64,000 nucleotides of DNA from Clostridium swellfunianum (GTDB lineage Bacteria; Bacillota; Clostridia; Clostridiales; Clostridiaceae). The stretch covers positions 3,394,036 to 3,458,035 of the forward strand of contig NZ_JAMOFV010000006.1 of assembly GCF_023656515.1 (NCBI RefSeq). Direction: 5' to 3'. The first letter of the stretch is position 1; every line of letters begins with the position of its first letter. Positions 34,446 to 43,240 of the stretch are shown piece after piece. The notes below the pieces were generated by a model. It saw only the letters and a program-made list of their open reading frames with translations, ran no database searches and was not told the origin of the DNA. A program made the position numbers and the translations under genes.

Positions 34446-35534
34446 CTACTTGTATATTACACCGTGAATATCTTTAAATCCAAAACCAGGATCATTGTTT
34501 AGTGTTATTTTATATTCATTGAATACAGCGCCGCCCACTACAGGGTCTTCGCTGCAAAGTACAGGACCATCTAAATCGATCTTAGTTATGATACTCTTTG
34601 CAGCAGCTAAATGTACAGCAGCAGTTACGGAAACCTTAGCTTCAAGCATACAGCCTATCATACATTCAACTCCATAAACCTCAGCGGCAGAGCAAATTTT
34701 AAGAGCATTATGAATTCCGCCAGTTTTCATTAGTTTTATATTAACTAGATCAGCAGCTCTCATCTGCATAATCTTTATTGCATCCATTGGGGAAAATACG
34801 CTTTCGTCTGCAAGTACAGGTATAGATACGTTATCAGATACAAGCTTTAAGCCTTCGAAATCATGAGCTATAACAGGTTGTTCAACAAATTCAATATCAA
34901 GCCCTGCGTCTTCCATCTTTCTCAAAGTATTTACAGCTTCTTTTGGTTTCCAGCCTTGATTTGCATCAATTCTAAGTTTAATATCGTAGCCTACAGCCTT
35001 TCTTATAGCCTTCATTCTTTCAAGGTCTGTAGATGCATCTTTTCCAACCTTGATTTTTAAAGTGTTATAACCAAGAGAAACAGCTTCTATTGAATCTTTA
35101 GCCATTTGTTCTGGATCATTAACGCTTATGGTTATATCAGTAATTATTTCTTTTCTGTAGCCGCCAAGGAGCTTATAAACAGGCGCATTATATAACTGTC
35201 CATATAAATCATATAAAGCAATATCTATAGCAGCCTTTGCGCTTGTATTTTTAACAAGTGAGGAATCCAATTTAAGCATTATCTCTTCGAAATTTTCTAC
35301 ATCCATACCGATAAGATGCTTTCTAATATGATCTCCAATAGCACCTATTATCGCTCCAGTAGTATCGCCTGTAATAACCCCTGTAGGTGGAGCTTCGCCA
35401 TAACCTACAGCACCACAGTCGGTGGTAATTTTAACTATTACATCTTCGACACTGGTTACAGTTCTTAATGCTGTTTTAAAAGGTTTTTTAAGAGGCACAG
35501 AGATACGTCCTAATTTAATGTCTGTGATTTTCAT
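34446..35534 (-). CDS. Dipeptide (L-Ala-D/L-Glu) epimerase
   Basis: This 362-residue enolase-superfamily enzyme interconverts L-Ala-L-Glu and L-Ala-D-Glu, used in peptidoglycan peptide recycling. The catalytic pair Lys160-x-Lys162 is present in TLKIKVG. Metal ligands Asp190 (RIDANQGW), Glu218 (FVEQP) and Asp243 (LADES), and the second base Lys267 (NIKLMKTGG) are all there. Numbering fits the Bacillus AEE (YkfB) enzyme closely. It is the last of three minus-strand genes beginning with a DUF819 transporter, probably the uptake partner. Substrate is inferred from family and residues. Confidence 0.88.
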   Translation of the reverse strand: MKITDIKLGRISVPLKKPFKTALRTVTSVEDVIVKITTDCGAVGYGEAPPTGVITGDTTGAIIGAIGDHIRKHLIGMDVENFEEIMLKLDSSLVKNTSAKAAIDIALYDLYGQLYNAPVYKLLGGYRKEIITDITISVNDPEQMAKDSIEAVSLGYNTLKIKVGKDASTDLERMKAIRKAVGYDIKLRIDANQGWKPKEAVNTLRKMEDAGLDIEFVEQPVIAHDFEGLKLVSDNVSIPVLADESVFSPMDAIKIMQMRAADLVNIKLMKTGGIHNALKICSAAEVYGVECMIGCMLEAKVSVTAAVHLAAAKSIITKIDLDGPVLCSEDPVVGGAVFNEYKITLNNDPGFGFKDIHGVIYK

Positions 35535-35590
35535 TTTCCCATCTCCATTTTAATTATTTATATACATAATTTTACATTAAAGTAATACAA

Positions 35591-35633
35591 AAAATCCAGT
35601 AAAAACCTATGTATTTAGTTTTTACTGGATTTT
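35591..35633 (-). terminator. Terminator after the DUF3870 gene
   Basis: AAAATCCAGTAAAAAC (35591-35606) pairs with GTTTTTACTGGATTTT (35618-35633), with a T-run on the minus-strand side. It shares the CCAGTAAA core with the leader terminator at 37356-37397. Confidence 0.85.
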
Positions 35634-35679
35634 ATTCAGACTAGTTGCCAAGGTAGTTAGCACTTTTTGAATAAAGCAG

Positions 35680-36006
35680 TTAAAAATACTTTTCCTTAAC
35701 TTCAATATATTTTTTTACAGCATCCTTATAAGCAACTATGATTGCTTTTTGAGAAGAGCCATGATACCTTCTTTTAATTTCTCTTTCCAAATTATCATCA
35801 TATTCAGCCAGGCTTTTGTCTATAAATAAGCATTTTATAAATTCCTCTGTGGTTCTAATAGTAGAGGAACAGCTTGTATCAATGATTTTTCCTGTAGTTC
35901 CTTCAGCAACGAAGCCAATATAGAAGGAGTGAAATCTGTGAGTTATAGCATTTTCAGTGGTGGTTTTTGAGTTACCTACGATATAAACAGTTTCTTTGCT
36001 GTACAT
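35680..36006 (-). CDS. DUF3870 domain protein
   Basis: This 108-residue protein belongs to the uncharacterised DUF3870 family, recognisable by FYIGFVAEGTTGKIIDTSCSST and SSQKAIIVAYKDAVKKY. It is soluble. AGGAGG precedes the ATG. Genes for DUF819 transporters and dipeptide epimerases flank it here, as I recall for other clostridia, suggesting one metabolic unit. Its own role is unknown. Confidence 0.82.
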   Translation of the reverse strand: MYSKETVYIVGNSKTTTENAITHRFHSFYIGFVAEGTTGKIIDTSCSSTIRTTEEFIKCLFIDKSLAEYDDNLEREIKRRYHGSSQKAIIVAYKDAVKKYIEVKEKYF

Positions 36007-36112
36007 AAAAACCTCCTATAATACTGCACAATAAACTTGCTTTACTTTTCTAATATTTATTAATATTATACAATATTTTTCCTACAGGATAAATGTTAAC
36101 TTATTGGCCCTG

Positions 36113-37273
36113 CTAGAGAATAGATAATATTTTACCTACTAATAGTCCTCCGCCAGTACCAACTATATAGCCCATTAGAGCCATTAAGACCCCAATTGGT
36201 ACTAAAGCTTCACTGTAAGCAGCAGCAAGTATTGGAGCTGATGCTATACCACCAATGTTTGCAAGACTTGCAACACCACAAGTGAATAAATCAAGTTTAA
36301 ATATTTTAGCTGCAAGAACTGATAATAGAGCATGTATGCCTAAAATTACAAAACCTGCAATTATGTAAATTGGTGCCTTGGTAAGTTCTGTAAAGTTAGC
36401 TCTTGAAGCAATAAGAGCTACTATAGTATAAAGCATTACGTTTGATAGTGCGGTTGATCCAGGTATTTTAGCGACTGGAGTCATTGCAAATATAATCCCT
36501 AGCGCTGTAACTATAAGTATTGACCAAGTTTGTCCTTGGAAGAAGGTTGATTGAGGTAAAAACGGTGCTAAATACATTGAAACAGCAGAAACAAGAAGGC
36601 TTAAGCCGAGTAAAACTATTATATCTACAAATTCAATTTCTTTTCTTGTTTTCCCTTCTTCTTTTGAAAGCTGTGCACCGAGTTCATCTATTAATTTTGT
36701 ATTGGACTTTGTCCATTTATTGAACTTAGGAGAGAAGGAAACTGCCCAAAGTAGGAACATAACCCATATTGAATAATTTATTGAATCCATAAGAAGTGTA
36801 TATCCAAGCTTAGCATCTGGTATATTTAGTGCTCCTTGAACAGCTACCATATTTCCAGTTCCACCTATCCAACTGCCGCAAAGAGCTGCAAAAGCCTTCC
36901 AAGTATCAGCTTCAAAGAAGCCTTTAAAGAGCATATAGGTAACTATAAAACCTATCATTATGCTTATTGTAGCAGAGAAGAAACCAATAAGCATCTTTGG
37001 CCCAAGCTTTAATATTTTTCTTAAGTCACATCTTAAGAGCATTAAAAATATCATTGCAGGAAGAAGGTTATCCTTTAATGCTTTATAAGCGCTTGTAATT
37101 TCTTTTGTGTTTTGCCAAAAACCAACAGTTGAAAGAAGCATTGCTGTAAAATAAATAAGAACAATTGCAGGTAAGTAGTTAAAAAGCTTTAGTTTTGATT
37201 TTTTTTCAGCAAGCACTAACATGCTGGCAAAGAAAATTAAAAACGCTACATAAGTAAATCCCTTTGTTATCAT
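36113..37273 (-). CDS. DUF819 family membrane transporter-like protein
   Basis: This 386-residue protein of about ten helices belongs to DUF819 (YjcL-like). The pseudo-symmetric halves share glycine-rich patches such as LCGSWIGGTGNMVAVQ and LANIGGIASAPILAA, characteristic of this family. Transport of an amino acid or small peptide is likely but not shown. The ATG has AGGGGGA six bases ahead. Its mRNA carries a leader of about 190 bases with a terminator, so expression is probably conditional. DUF3870 and the dipeptide epimerase follow on the same strand. Confidence 0.82.
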   Translation of the reverse strand: MITKGFTYVAFLIFFASMLVLAEKKSKLKLFNYLPAIVLIYFTAMLLSTVGFWQNTKEITSAYKALKDNLLPAMIFLMLLRCDLRKILKLGPKMLIGFFSATISIMIGFIVTYMLFKGFFEADTWKAFAALCGSWIGGTGNMVAVQGALNIPDAKLGYTLLMDSINYSIWVMFLLWAVSFSPKFNKWTKSNTKLIDELGAQLSKEEGKTRKEIEFVDIIVLLGLSLLVSAVSMYLAPFLPQSTFFQGQTWSILIVTALGIIFAMTPVAKIPGSTALSNVMLYTIVALIASRANFTELTKAPIYIIAGFVILGIHALLSVLAAKIFKLDLFTCGVASLANIGGIASAPILAAAYSEALVPIGVLMALMGYIVGTGGGLLVGKILSIL

Positions 37274-37355
37274 ATGAATTCCCCCTAAAGTTTTATTATT
37301 TTCTGCGATAAAGTTATAAGTTTTAAGCTATACACCTCCTTATATAAAATTAAAC

Positions 37356-37397
37356 AAAAAAAGCCCAATAAATGAAAAACTTCATTTACTGGACTTT
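37356..37397 (-). terminator. Leader terminator upstream of the DUF819 gene
   Basis: On the minus strand AAAGTCCAGTAAATGAA (37381-37397) pairs with TTCATTTATTGGGCTTT (37360-37376) using two G-U pairs, followed by a run of seven T. It stands 83 bases before the start codon, so it is an attenuator rather than a gene end. Confidence 0.8.
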
Positions 37398-37501
37398 GCT
37401 TACGATGATATTTTGTAATACCTGAATAAACAAAACAGCAAGTTATTAATAGATTAGGTTTTATGTAATATTATTATATTATAAAAATTAAACGGTTTCA
37501 A
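37396..37501 (-). promoter_or_regulatory. Promoter and structured leader of the DUF819 operon
   Basis: TTGAAA (37496-37501, minus) and TATAAT (37473-37478) are 17 bases apart. The leader RNA can form TTGCT/AGCAA (37437-37441 with 37396-37400) enclosing GTTTTGT/ACAAAAT (37430-37436 with 37410-37416). The first stem overlaps the base of the terminator, so the two compete. It matches no riboswitch class I know. Confidence 0.5.
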
Positions 37502-37522
37502 TATTTAAATTTATAATAATTA

Positions 37523-37552
37523 AAAAAGGTATGCTTAATCGCATACCTTTTT
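37523..37552 (-). terminator. Terminator of the rnf operon
   Basis: AAAAAGGTATGC (37523-37534) pairs with GCATACCTTTTT (37541-37552), loop TTAATC, just past the rnfB stop. Confidence 0.88.
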
Positions 37553-37567
37553 GATTAGTAGTTTTTA

Positions 37568-38368
37568 TTAAAATAAATCTGCAATTGCTTTAGTAGGACA
37601 TTTAGCTACACAAACCTTGCACTGAGTACACTTGCTGTAATCTATAACAGGAAGGTCATTAACCATAGTAATTGCGCCCTCCGGACAATTTTTAGCACAG
37701 ATTGTGCAACCTATGCAGCCAGCAGAACAGTTATCCTTAACAACTTTTCCTTTTTCATGGGAGTTACAAGCTATTCTAACTCCATTTGCTGCAGGAAGAA
37801 GTTCTATAACGTTCTTAGGACAAATTTGAACGCAGGCACTGCAGCCAGTGCATGTATTTTCATTTATAACTGCTATACCATCTTGTATTCTAATGCTATC
37901 GAATTGACAAGCGGTTACGCAGCTTCCTAATCCTAAACATCCGAAGCTACAAGCCTTGGCTCCACCTCCAGGAGCAACAACTGCTTGACGGCAGTCTTGA
38001 ATTCCATAATACTTATATTTATCTTTAGCAGAGCTGCAGGTTCCTTTACATTTAACGTAAGCAACTGCTTTTTCTGCTGTATCAACTGAAATTCCTAAGG
38101 CTTCTCCGATTTTAGCCGCAGCAGCTTCACCACCAGGTGTACACTTGTTTGCTGGAGCAGTGCCATCAACAACTGCCTGTGCATAAGCATCGCAGCCAGC
38201 AAAACCACAGCCTCCGCAGTTTGCTCCAGGAAGACATTCTCTAACAAGAGAAACTCTTTCGTCTACCTCAACAGCAAACTTGTTTGAGGCATAGCCAAGA
38301 AGAACTCCGAAAGTAGCACCTAGTCCACCTAAACTGACAATAGGGAAAAGTATATCATTAACCGCCAT
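37568..38368 (-). CDS. rnfB: Rnf complex electron transport subunit RnfB
   Basis: This 266-residue iron-sulfur subunit accepts electrons from reduced ferredoxin. The N-terminal membrane anchor is followed by a cluster motif CGGCGFAGC with an upstream Cys, and further Cys groups read CTGCSACVQIC, CIGCTICAKNC and CTQCKVCVAKC, each a [4Fe-4S] ferredoxin motif. It is last in the rnfCDGEAB order, 12 bp after rnfA. The Rnf complex couples ferredoxin oxidation to NAD+ reduction with export of Na+ or H+. The length is typical of Clostridium. Confidence 0.95.
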   Translation of the reverse strand: MAVNDILFPIVSLGGLGATFGVLLGYASNKFAVEVDERVSLVRECLPGANCGGCGFAGCDAYAQAVVDGTAPANKCTPGGEAAAAKIGEALGISVDTAEKAVAYVKCKGTCSSAKDKYKYYGIQDCRQAVVAPGGGAKACSFGCLGLGSCVTACQFDSIRIQDGIAVINENTCTGCSACVQICPKNVIELLPAANGVRIACNSHEKGKVVKDNCSAGCIGCTICAKNCPEGAITMVNDLPVIDYSKCTQCKVCVAKCPTKAIADLF

Positions 38369-38380
38369 ATTGGACCCCCC

Positions 38381-38959
38381 TTAACGTATTAGGCCTTGGA
38401 AGCCTAAGAATGCTATTGACATAAGTCCAGCTGTAACTAGAGTTATTGGAAGGCCTTGAAGTGCAAGAGGCATCTTATCATTTGCTTCCATTCTTTCTCT
38501 TATTCCTGCAAGAAGAACGATAGCAAGGAAGTAGCCTAAAGCTGCACTTATACCATTTACCATGGACTCTAATAGATTATAGCCAGATGTCATGTTTAAT
38601 ACTGCAACTGCAAGAACAGCACAGTTTGTTGTTATAAGTGGTAAATATATACCTAAGGCTTTATAAAGACCTGGAAAGTTCTTTTTAATAACCATTTCTA
38701 CAAACTGAACCAAGGTTGCGATAACAAGTATGAAAGCTAAAGTATATAAATACTCGATGTGAAGAGGTACTAAAATAAATGAGTAAACTATATAAGATAT
38801 AAATGAAGCTAATGCCATAACGAATGTAACCGCAAGTCCCATTCCTGTAGCTGTTTCAACCTTTTTAGAAACTCCTAGGAAGGAGCAGATGCCAAGGAAT
38901 CTGGACATAACAAAGTTGTTAATCAATAAACCGCTTAAGAATATAGCAAAAATAGTCAT
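38381..38959 (-). CDS. rnfA: Rnf complex membrane subunit RnfA
   Basis: The 192-residue, six-helix integral membrane subunit forms the ion-translocating core with RnfE. The conserved NNFVMSRFLGICSFLGVSK near the N-terminus contains the Cys that ligates the intramembrane iron-sulfur centre, and the matching LITTNCAVLAVAV carries the second Cys. It lies 26 bp after rnfE. It is homologous to NqrE. Confidence 0.95.
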   Translation of the reverse strand: MTIFAIFLSGLLINNFVMSRFLGICSFLGVSKKVETATGMGLAVTFVMALASFISYIVYSFILVPLHIEYLYTLAFILVIATLVQFVEMVIKKNFPGLYKALGIYLPLITTNCAVLAVAVLNMTSGYNLLESMVNGISAALGYFLAIVLLAGIRERMEANDKMPLALQGLPITLVTAGLMSIAFLGFQGLIR

Positions 38960-38985
38960 TGCATATCCACCTTTCTTTAATTAGA

Positions 38986-39669
38986 TTATTTGTCCAGCTT
39001 AACAGCCTGGCCGCAGGTTGCAGCATGAGCACAGTGGCTGCAGTCATAGTTAGCTAATCTTGAATTTGCTTGCTTTGTTTTCGATATTTCAACCGCATTC
39101 ATTATTGCCATTATTATTCCAAGAGCGAAGAATGCACCAGGAGCAAGTATCATAATTAAGGCCGGCTTATAGGAAGCAGGAAGCACATGGAATCCAAATA
39201 ATGTTCCGGCTCCTAAAATTTCTCTTACGGTTCCAAGAAGAACTAAAGCCATTGTGAAACCAAGCCCCATTCCAACACCATCCCAAAGTGAAGCCATTAC
39301 GTTATTCTTTGAAGCATAAGCTTCAGCTCTGCCAAGTATAACGCAGTTAACAACTATAAGGGGGATGAATAAGCCAAGGGCCTGATAAAGTGCTGGTACA
39401 AAACCCTTCATTAAGAATTCAAGCAAGGTAACAAATGCAGCTATAACAACTATAAACGCTGGTATACGGATTTTATCCGGGATAAACTTTCTAAGCGCTG
39501 AAATAACAATATTTGAACCAACAAGAACAGCAGTGGTTGCGAGTCCCATACCAATACCATTTGTAGCACTTGTAGTAACAGCCAGAGTAGGGCACATAGC
39601 TATAACTTGTACAAATATGGTATTTTCTTTAAACATACCATTTTTCAGTCTTTCTATTATAACACTCAT
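38986..39669 (-). CDS. rnfE: Rnf complex membrane subunit RnfE
   Basis: The 227-residue RnfE membrane subunit is paired with RnfA. It shows QVIAMCPTLAVTTSATNG and LIVVNCVILGRAEAYA, the two Cys-containing helices shared with RnfA/NqrD. The C-terminal tail has an extra Cys/His patch (DCSHCAHAATCGQA) that may bind a metal. Its start overlaps the rnfG stop by one base (TAATG), showing translational coupling. Confidence 0.95.
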   Translation of the reverse strand: MSVIIERLKNGMFKENTIFVQVIAMCPTLAVTTSATNGIGMGLATTAVLVGSNIVISALRKFIPDKIRIPAFIVVIAAFVTLLEFLMKGFVPALYQALGLFIPLIVVNCVILGRAEAYASKNNVMASLWDGVGMGLGFTMALVLLGTVREILGAGTLFGFHVLPASYKPALIMILAPGAFFALGIIMAIMNAVEISKTKQANSRLANYDCSHCAHAATCGQAVKLDK

Positions 39670-40235
39670 TATTTAGCATCCCCCTTTAGCTTAGAATTGT
39701 AGAATTGTACAGCTTCATTAACTCCATTTGTAACTGCCTTGGAAGTTATTGTTGCTCCAGTAATTGCTTCAATTTCATTGTCAGCTGATGGAGCTTTTTT
39801 AACAACTGTAAGTTCTTTTGCTATTGGTTTTCCCTTAAACTGTCCTGAAAACTTAGGTTGTGGGGCATTAGCACCAAGTCCTGGAGTTTCAGAATGTGAA
39901 AGAATTTTGATTCCTTCAACCTTTCCTTCAGTAGAAATACCAACCATAAGTTCAACAGCACCGCCATAACCCTTTGGAGCTACTTTTATAGCATATCCTG
40001 AAGTTTTGCCAGAAGCTAAGCCTTCATTAACTTCTTTGATAATTCCCTCAACAGCAGTCTCTTTAACTTTAAATTCATCTGCTTTTGGAAGTATTTCCTT
40101 CATAGCAGTCGCTTTGGTCATTTGTTCTTGCTTAGCTATAGGTTCCAGTGTTACTGAATGAGCAGCTCCAAGAAGAAGACCGGCTATAGCAGTTATAATT
40201 AGAAGAATTACTCCAAGTCTAATATTTTCCTTCAT
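39669..40235 (-). CDS. rnfG: Rnf complex flavoprotein subunit RnfG
   Basis: The 188-residue RnfG has an N-terminal membrane helix and an outside flavin domain. The conserved ITGATITSKAVTNGVNEA segment carries the Thr that covalently binds FMN. The start overlaps the rnfD stop by one base. The domain also shows GIKILSHSETPGLGAN, the family mark. Confidence 0.95.
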   Translation of the reverse strand: MKENIRLGVILLIITAIAGLLLGAAHSVTLEPIAKQEQMTKATAMKEILPKADEFKVKETAVEGIIKEVNEGLASGKTSGYAIKVAPKGYGGAVELMVGISTEGKVEGIKILSHSETPGLGANAPQPKFSGQFKGKPIAKELTVVKKAPSADNEIEAITGATITSKAVTNGVNEAVQFYNSKLKGDAK

Positions 40236-41167
40236 TATTTACCACCTCCGAATGCACGAGGTCTTGTGTATTTATCTATTAATGGAACGAATAAGTTCAT
40301 GAATAATATGGAGTAGGATACTCCTTCTGGATATCCACCATATATACGAATAACAGAAGTCATAATTCCGCAGCCAATTGCAAAAATTATTTGTCCCTTT
40401 CTAGTTATAGGCGAGGTAGTGTAGTCTGTTGCCATAAAGAAGGCTCCAAGCATAAGTCCTCCAGCCATTAACTCATAAAGGGCGTTTCCTGACATAAAAC
40501 CATGTCTTCCAAGTATAAAGGTTAAAACATAAACTGTTCCAATATATACAACAGGTATGTGCCAGCTGATAACTCTTTTGTAAATAAGATATGCTCCCCC
40601 TAGTATAAGAGCTAACACAGAAGTTTCACCGATACATCCTCCGATATTTCCTAAGAACAAATCTATCGGTGCTGGAAGAGCGCCAGTGCCTTCCTTTAGT
40701 ACTCCAAGAGCAGTTGCTGCAGACACGCCATCAACAGTCCAAGTAGTCATTTGAACCGGCCAGGAAGCAAGTAAGAATGCTCTACCCGCAAGTGCTGGGT
40801 TCATTATATTTTGTCCAACTCCACCGAAGAACTGCTTTACAATGATTATTGCAAACGCACTTCCTATAACAGGAATCCAAAGTGGAACTGATGCTGGAAG
40901 GTTAAATGCTAAAAGCAAGCCAGTAACAGCAGCACTTAAGTCAAAAACAGTAATTTTTTGTTTAGTCAGCTTTTGCCAAAGGTATTCAAAGCCAACGCAG
41001 GATAATACAGAAACAAGTATAACTAAAAGTGCTTTAACTTTAAAGAAGTATATTCCAGCAAAAGTAGCTGGGAGTAATGCGATTAAAACATCTCTCATCA
41101 CAGTTTGAACTGTAGATTTTTCACGAATATGAGGCGATGAGGATACCGTATACATCATTTCAGCCAT
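40235..41167 (-). CDS. rnfD: Rnf complex membrane flavoprotein subunit RnfD
   Basis: The 310-residue, multi-helix RnfD subunit binds covalent FMN at the Thr in the SAATALG segment (residues near 150). FGGVGQNIMNPALAGRAFLLASWP is the family-diagnostic stretch (quoted pieces GGVGQNIMNPALAG and RAFLLASWP). The gene follows rnfC by 24 bp with AGGAGG before its ATG. Confidence 0.95.
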   Translation of the reverse strand: MAEMMYTVSSSPHIREKSTVQTVMRDVLIALLPATFAGIYFFKVKALLVILVSVLSCVGFEYLWQKLTKQKITVFDLSAAVTGLLLAFNLPASVPLWIPVIGSAFAIIIVKQFFGGVGQNIMNPALAGRAFLLASWPVQMTTWTVDGVSAATALGVLKEGTGALPAPIDLFLGNIGGCIGETSVLALILGGAYLIYKRVISWHIPVVYIGTVYVLTFILGRHGFMSGNALYELMAGGLMLGAFFMATDYTTSPITRKGQIIFAIGCGIMTSVIRIYGGYPEGVSYSILFMNLFVPLIDKYTRPRAFGGGK

Positions 41168-41191
41168 ATTAAAAACCTCCTAAGTATTTTA

Positions 41192-42517
41192 TTAATTTGC
41201 TTTCTTTCTATTAGCTATAACTGATCTCTTTCCTTCACGACAGGATTGAGTCAAGTGACGTTTTGCAGGGCATACAACTGTGCAGCAGCCGCACTCTATA
41301 CAGTCCATACCATTGTTTGCAGCAAAGTCATCATATAGTCTTCTGTTTACTAATGAATCTAAAGTTGTTGGTATTAAATTCATTGGGCAAGCGTCTATAC
41401 ACCTTCCACAGCGGATACAACTTGACTGCTCTGGAAGTACAGCTTGCTCCTTTGTTAAGCATAAAATACCTGAGGTTCCCTTCATAACATAAAGGTCTAA
41501 AGTACTAACAGTTGTACCCATTAAAGGACCACCAGAGATAATTTTAACTGGATCTTCTTTAAAGCCGCCGCAGGCTTCGAGTAGTTCTTTAAAGGAAGTA
41601 CCATATTTAACTCTTAAGTTTTTAGGTTCTTTAACAGCCTCTCCTGTAACAGTAACAATTCTCTCCATTGAAGGTCTGCCGTTAACTACAGCATTGTAAA
41701 TTTCAAATATAGTACCAACATTTTGAACTATGCAGCCTACATCTGCTGGGAGCTTCCCTGATGGAACTTCACGTCCAGTTACTGCATATATAAGCTGTTT
41801 TTCAGCTCCTTGTGGATACTTTGTCTTTAGTACAACTACTTCTATGTCTGAAATGCCTTTAACAGCTTCCTTCATAGCTTGTACTGCATTCATTTTGTTA
41901 TTTTCTATACCAATGCTGCCTTTAACTCCTGGAAACATTTTAAGAATAATTTTTAAGCCTTCTACAATCTCTTTAGTGTTCTCAAGCATAAGTCTGTGGT
42001 CGCAAGTTAAATATGGCTCACACTCAGCACCATTTACAATGATATAATCAATTTTTTTGTCAGGAGGTGGCGCAAGTTTTACATGAGTTGGGAAAGTAGC
42101 TCCTCCCATACCAACTATACCAGCTTCCTGAATTATTTTCGAAAGGTCTTCTTTTGATAAATTCTCATAATTCTTTCTAGGAATCATAGTAGGTGATTCT
42201 TCATAAAGGTTATCGTTTTCAACTACTACTGATACAACTCTAGTTCCATTTGGATGAAGTATAGGTGAGACTTCCTTTACTGTACCCGAAACGCTGCTGT
42301 ATACAGGAGCGGATACAAAGCCCTTTGCTTCACCAATTTTTTGACCTACCAAAACCCTATCTCCTTTTTTAACAATAGGTTCACAAGGTGCGCCTATATG
42401 CTGTGACATAGGGAATACTAGGTTTCCTTTTGGCAGCAGGTTTTCAATTTGTTTGTTTTCTGTGAAATGTTTTCCATGTGGAGGATGAATACCTCGCTTG
42501 AAAGTTAACAGATTCAT
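41192..42517 (-). CDS. rnfC: Rnf complex NADH-binding subunit RnfC
   Basis: This 441-residue soluble subunit docks NAD+. The N-terminal RnfC barrel-sandwich part (GIHPPHGKHFTE, then QHIGAPCEPIVKKGD) precedes the NADH/FMN-binding fold with GMGGATFPTHVKL. Two [4Fe-4S] motifs, CIRCGRCIDAC and CIECGCCTVVC, lie near the C-terminus. It is first in the operon; GGGGGG stands before its ATG. A Fur-like box upstream suggests iron control. Confidence 0.95.
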   Translation of the reverse strand: MNLLTFKRGIHPPHGKHFTENKQIENLLPKGNLVFPMSQHIGAPCEPIVKKGDRVLVGQKIGEAKGFVSAPVYSSVSGTVKEVSPILHPNGTRVVSVVVENDNLYEESPTMIPRKNYENLSKEDLSKIIQEAGIVGMGGATFPTHVKLAPPPDKKIDYIIVNGAECEPYLTCDHRLMLENTKEIVEGLKIILKMFPGVKGSIGIENNKMNAVQAMKEAVKGISDIEVVVLKTKYPQGAEKQLIYAVTGREVPSGKLPADVGCIVQNVGTIFEIYNAVVNGRPSMERIVTVTGEAVKEPKNLRVKYGTSFKELLEACGGFKEDPVKIISGGPLMGTTVSTLDLYVMKGTSGILCLTKEQAVLPEQSSCIRCGRCIDACPMNLIPTTLDSLVNRRLYDDFAANNGMDCIECGCCTVVCPAKRHLTQSCREGKRSVIANRKKAN

Positions 42518-42561
42518 AAAAACCCCCCTAATCTTGACTAAGATTTATTATATAGATTGTT

Positions 42562-42580
42562 GATAATGAGTATCATTTAC
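42562..42580 (-). promoter_or_regulatory. Fur-like box upstream of the rnf operon
   Basis: GATAATGAGTATCATTTAC at 42562-42580 matches the 19-base Fur consensus at most positions. On the minus strand a TATAAT (about 42550-42555) lies just downstream, so bound repressor would cover the -35/spacer of the rnf promoter. Confidence 0.6.
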
Positions 42581-42804
42581 AAAAATATAACTCATAATAC
42601 TAGTACAGTTTTTATATTTGAGTATAACACTATAAAAATTGTATAACTTAATTATAAAACAAAAGCTTATAATATTCAATTTTGCCAAAAATTTAACAGG
42701 GATTATTTTTTGGAAATTTCGTAAAAAAAACAACTTATAATTTCAAATCATTGGGAATGCTATAATATAAGTACAATTATTTCAAATAAAAAGGGGACGA
42801 AGTG

Positions 42805-43167
42805 ATGAAGAAATCAAAAGTAGTCAAGACTGCTAGTAAAATTATAGGTACAACGCTTCAATATAATGTGATTATAACAGGTGCTTTAATTGGTGGAATA
42901 GCTGTTATATTAGGGAAGAAAAAAACAGGAAAGGCTATACAGAGGGCAACGCTTAAAGTAGGAAGATATGCTGGCAAAGCTATAAGAACTTCCGGGGAAC
43001 TTGCAGGAGTTTTTATGGAAGCAAGGGCTAACGAGGGGGTTAGGCTTAGAAATAGGGTAAGTGACAAAGTTGTTAAGACTAGAGTCAGAATTTATGGAGA
43101 TGCAAATGAATTTTTTAATAAAGAAAAAATGGTAGAGGCGGAATTTACGGAAATGAAGAATGAATAG
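42805..43167 (+). CDS. Small membrane-associated protein, unknown
   Basis: The 120-residue protein has one hydrophobic segment (ITGALIGGIAVIL) near residue 25-38, then a basic helix-rich part and an acidic end (MVEAEFTEMKNE). I do not recognise a family. GTG 42802 is possible; ATG 42805 has AAGGGGA seven bases upstream. The stop lies in the stem of a weak hairpin terminator that separates it from the cysteine desulfurase. Confidence 0.6.
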   Translation: MKKSKVVKTASKIIGTTLQYNVIITGALIGGIAVILGKKKTGKAIQRATLKVGRYAGKAIRTSGELAGVFMEARANEGVRLRNRVSDKVVKTRVRIYGDANEFFNKEKMVEAEFTEMKNE

Positions 43168-43186
43168 TAAAAATTCATTCTTCATT
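43152..43186 (+). terminator. Weak terminator or hairpin
   Basis: AATGAAGAATGAAT (43152-43165) pairs with ATTCATTCTTCATT (43173-43186); the trailing T-run is poor. Confidence 0.4.
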
Positions 43187-43240
43187 ATTTATAAAACTGG
43201 GGAATATACTAAACTAAGATTAAGTTTAGGAGGCAATAGT

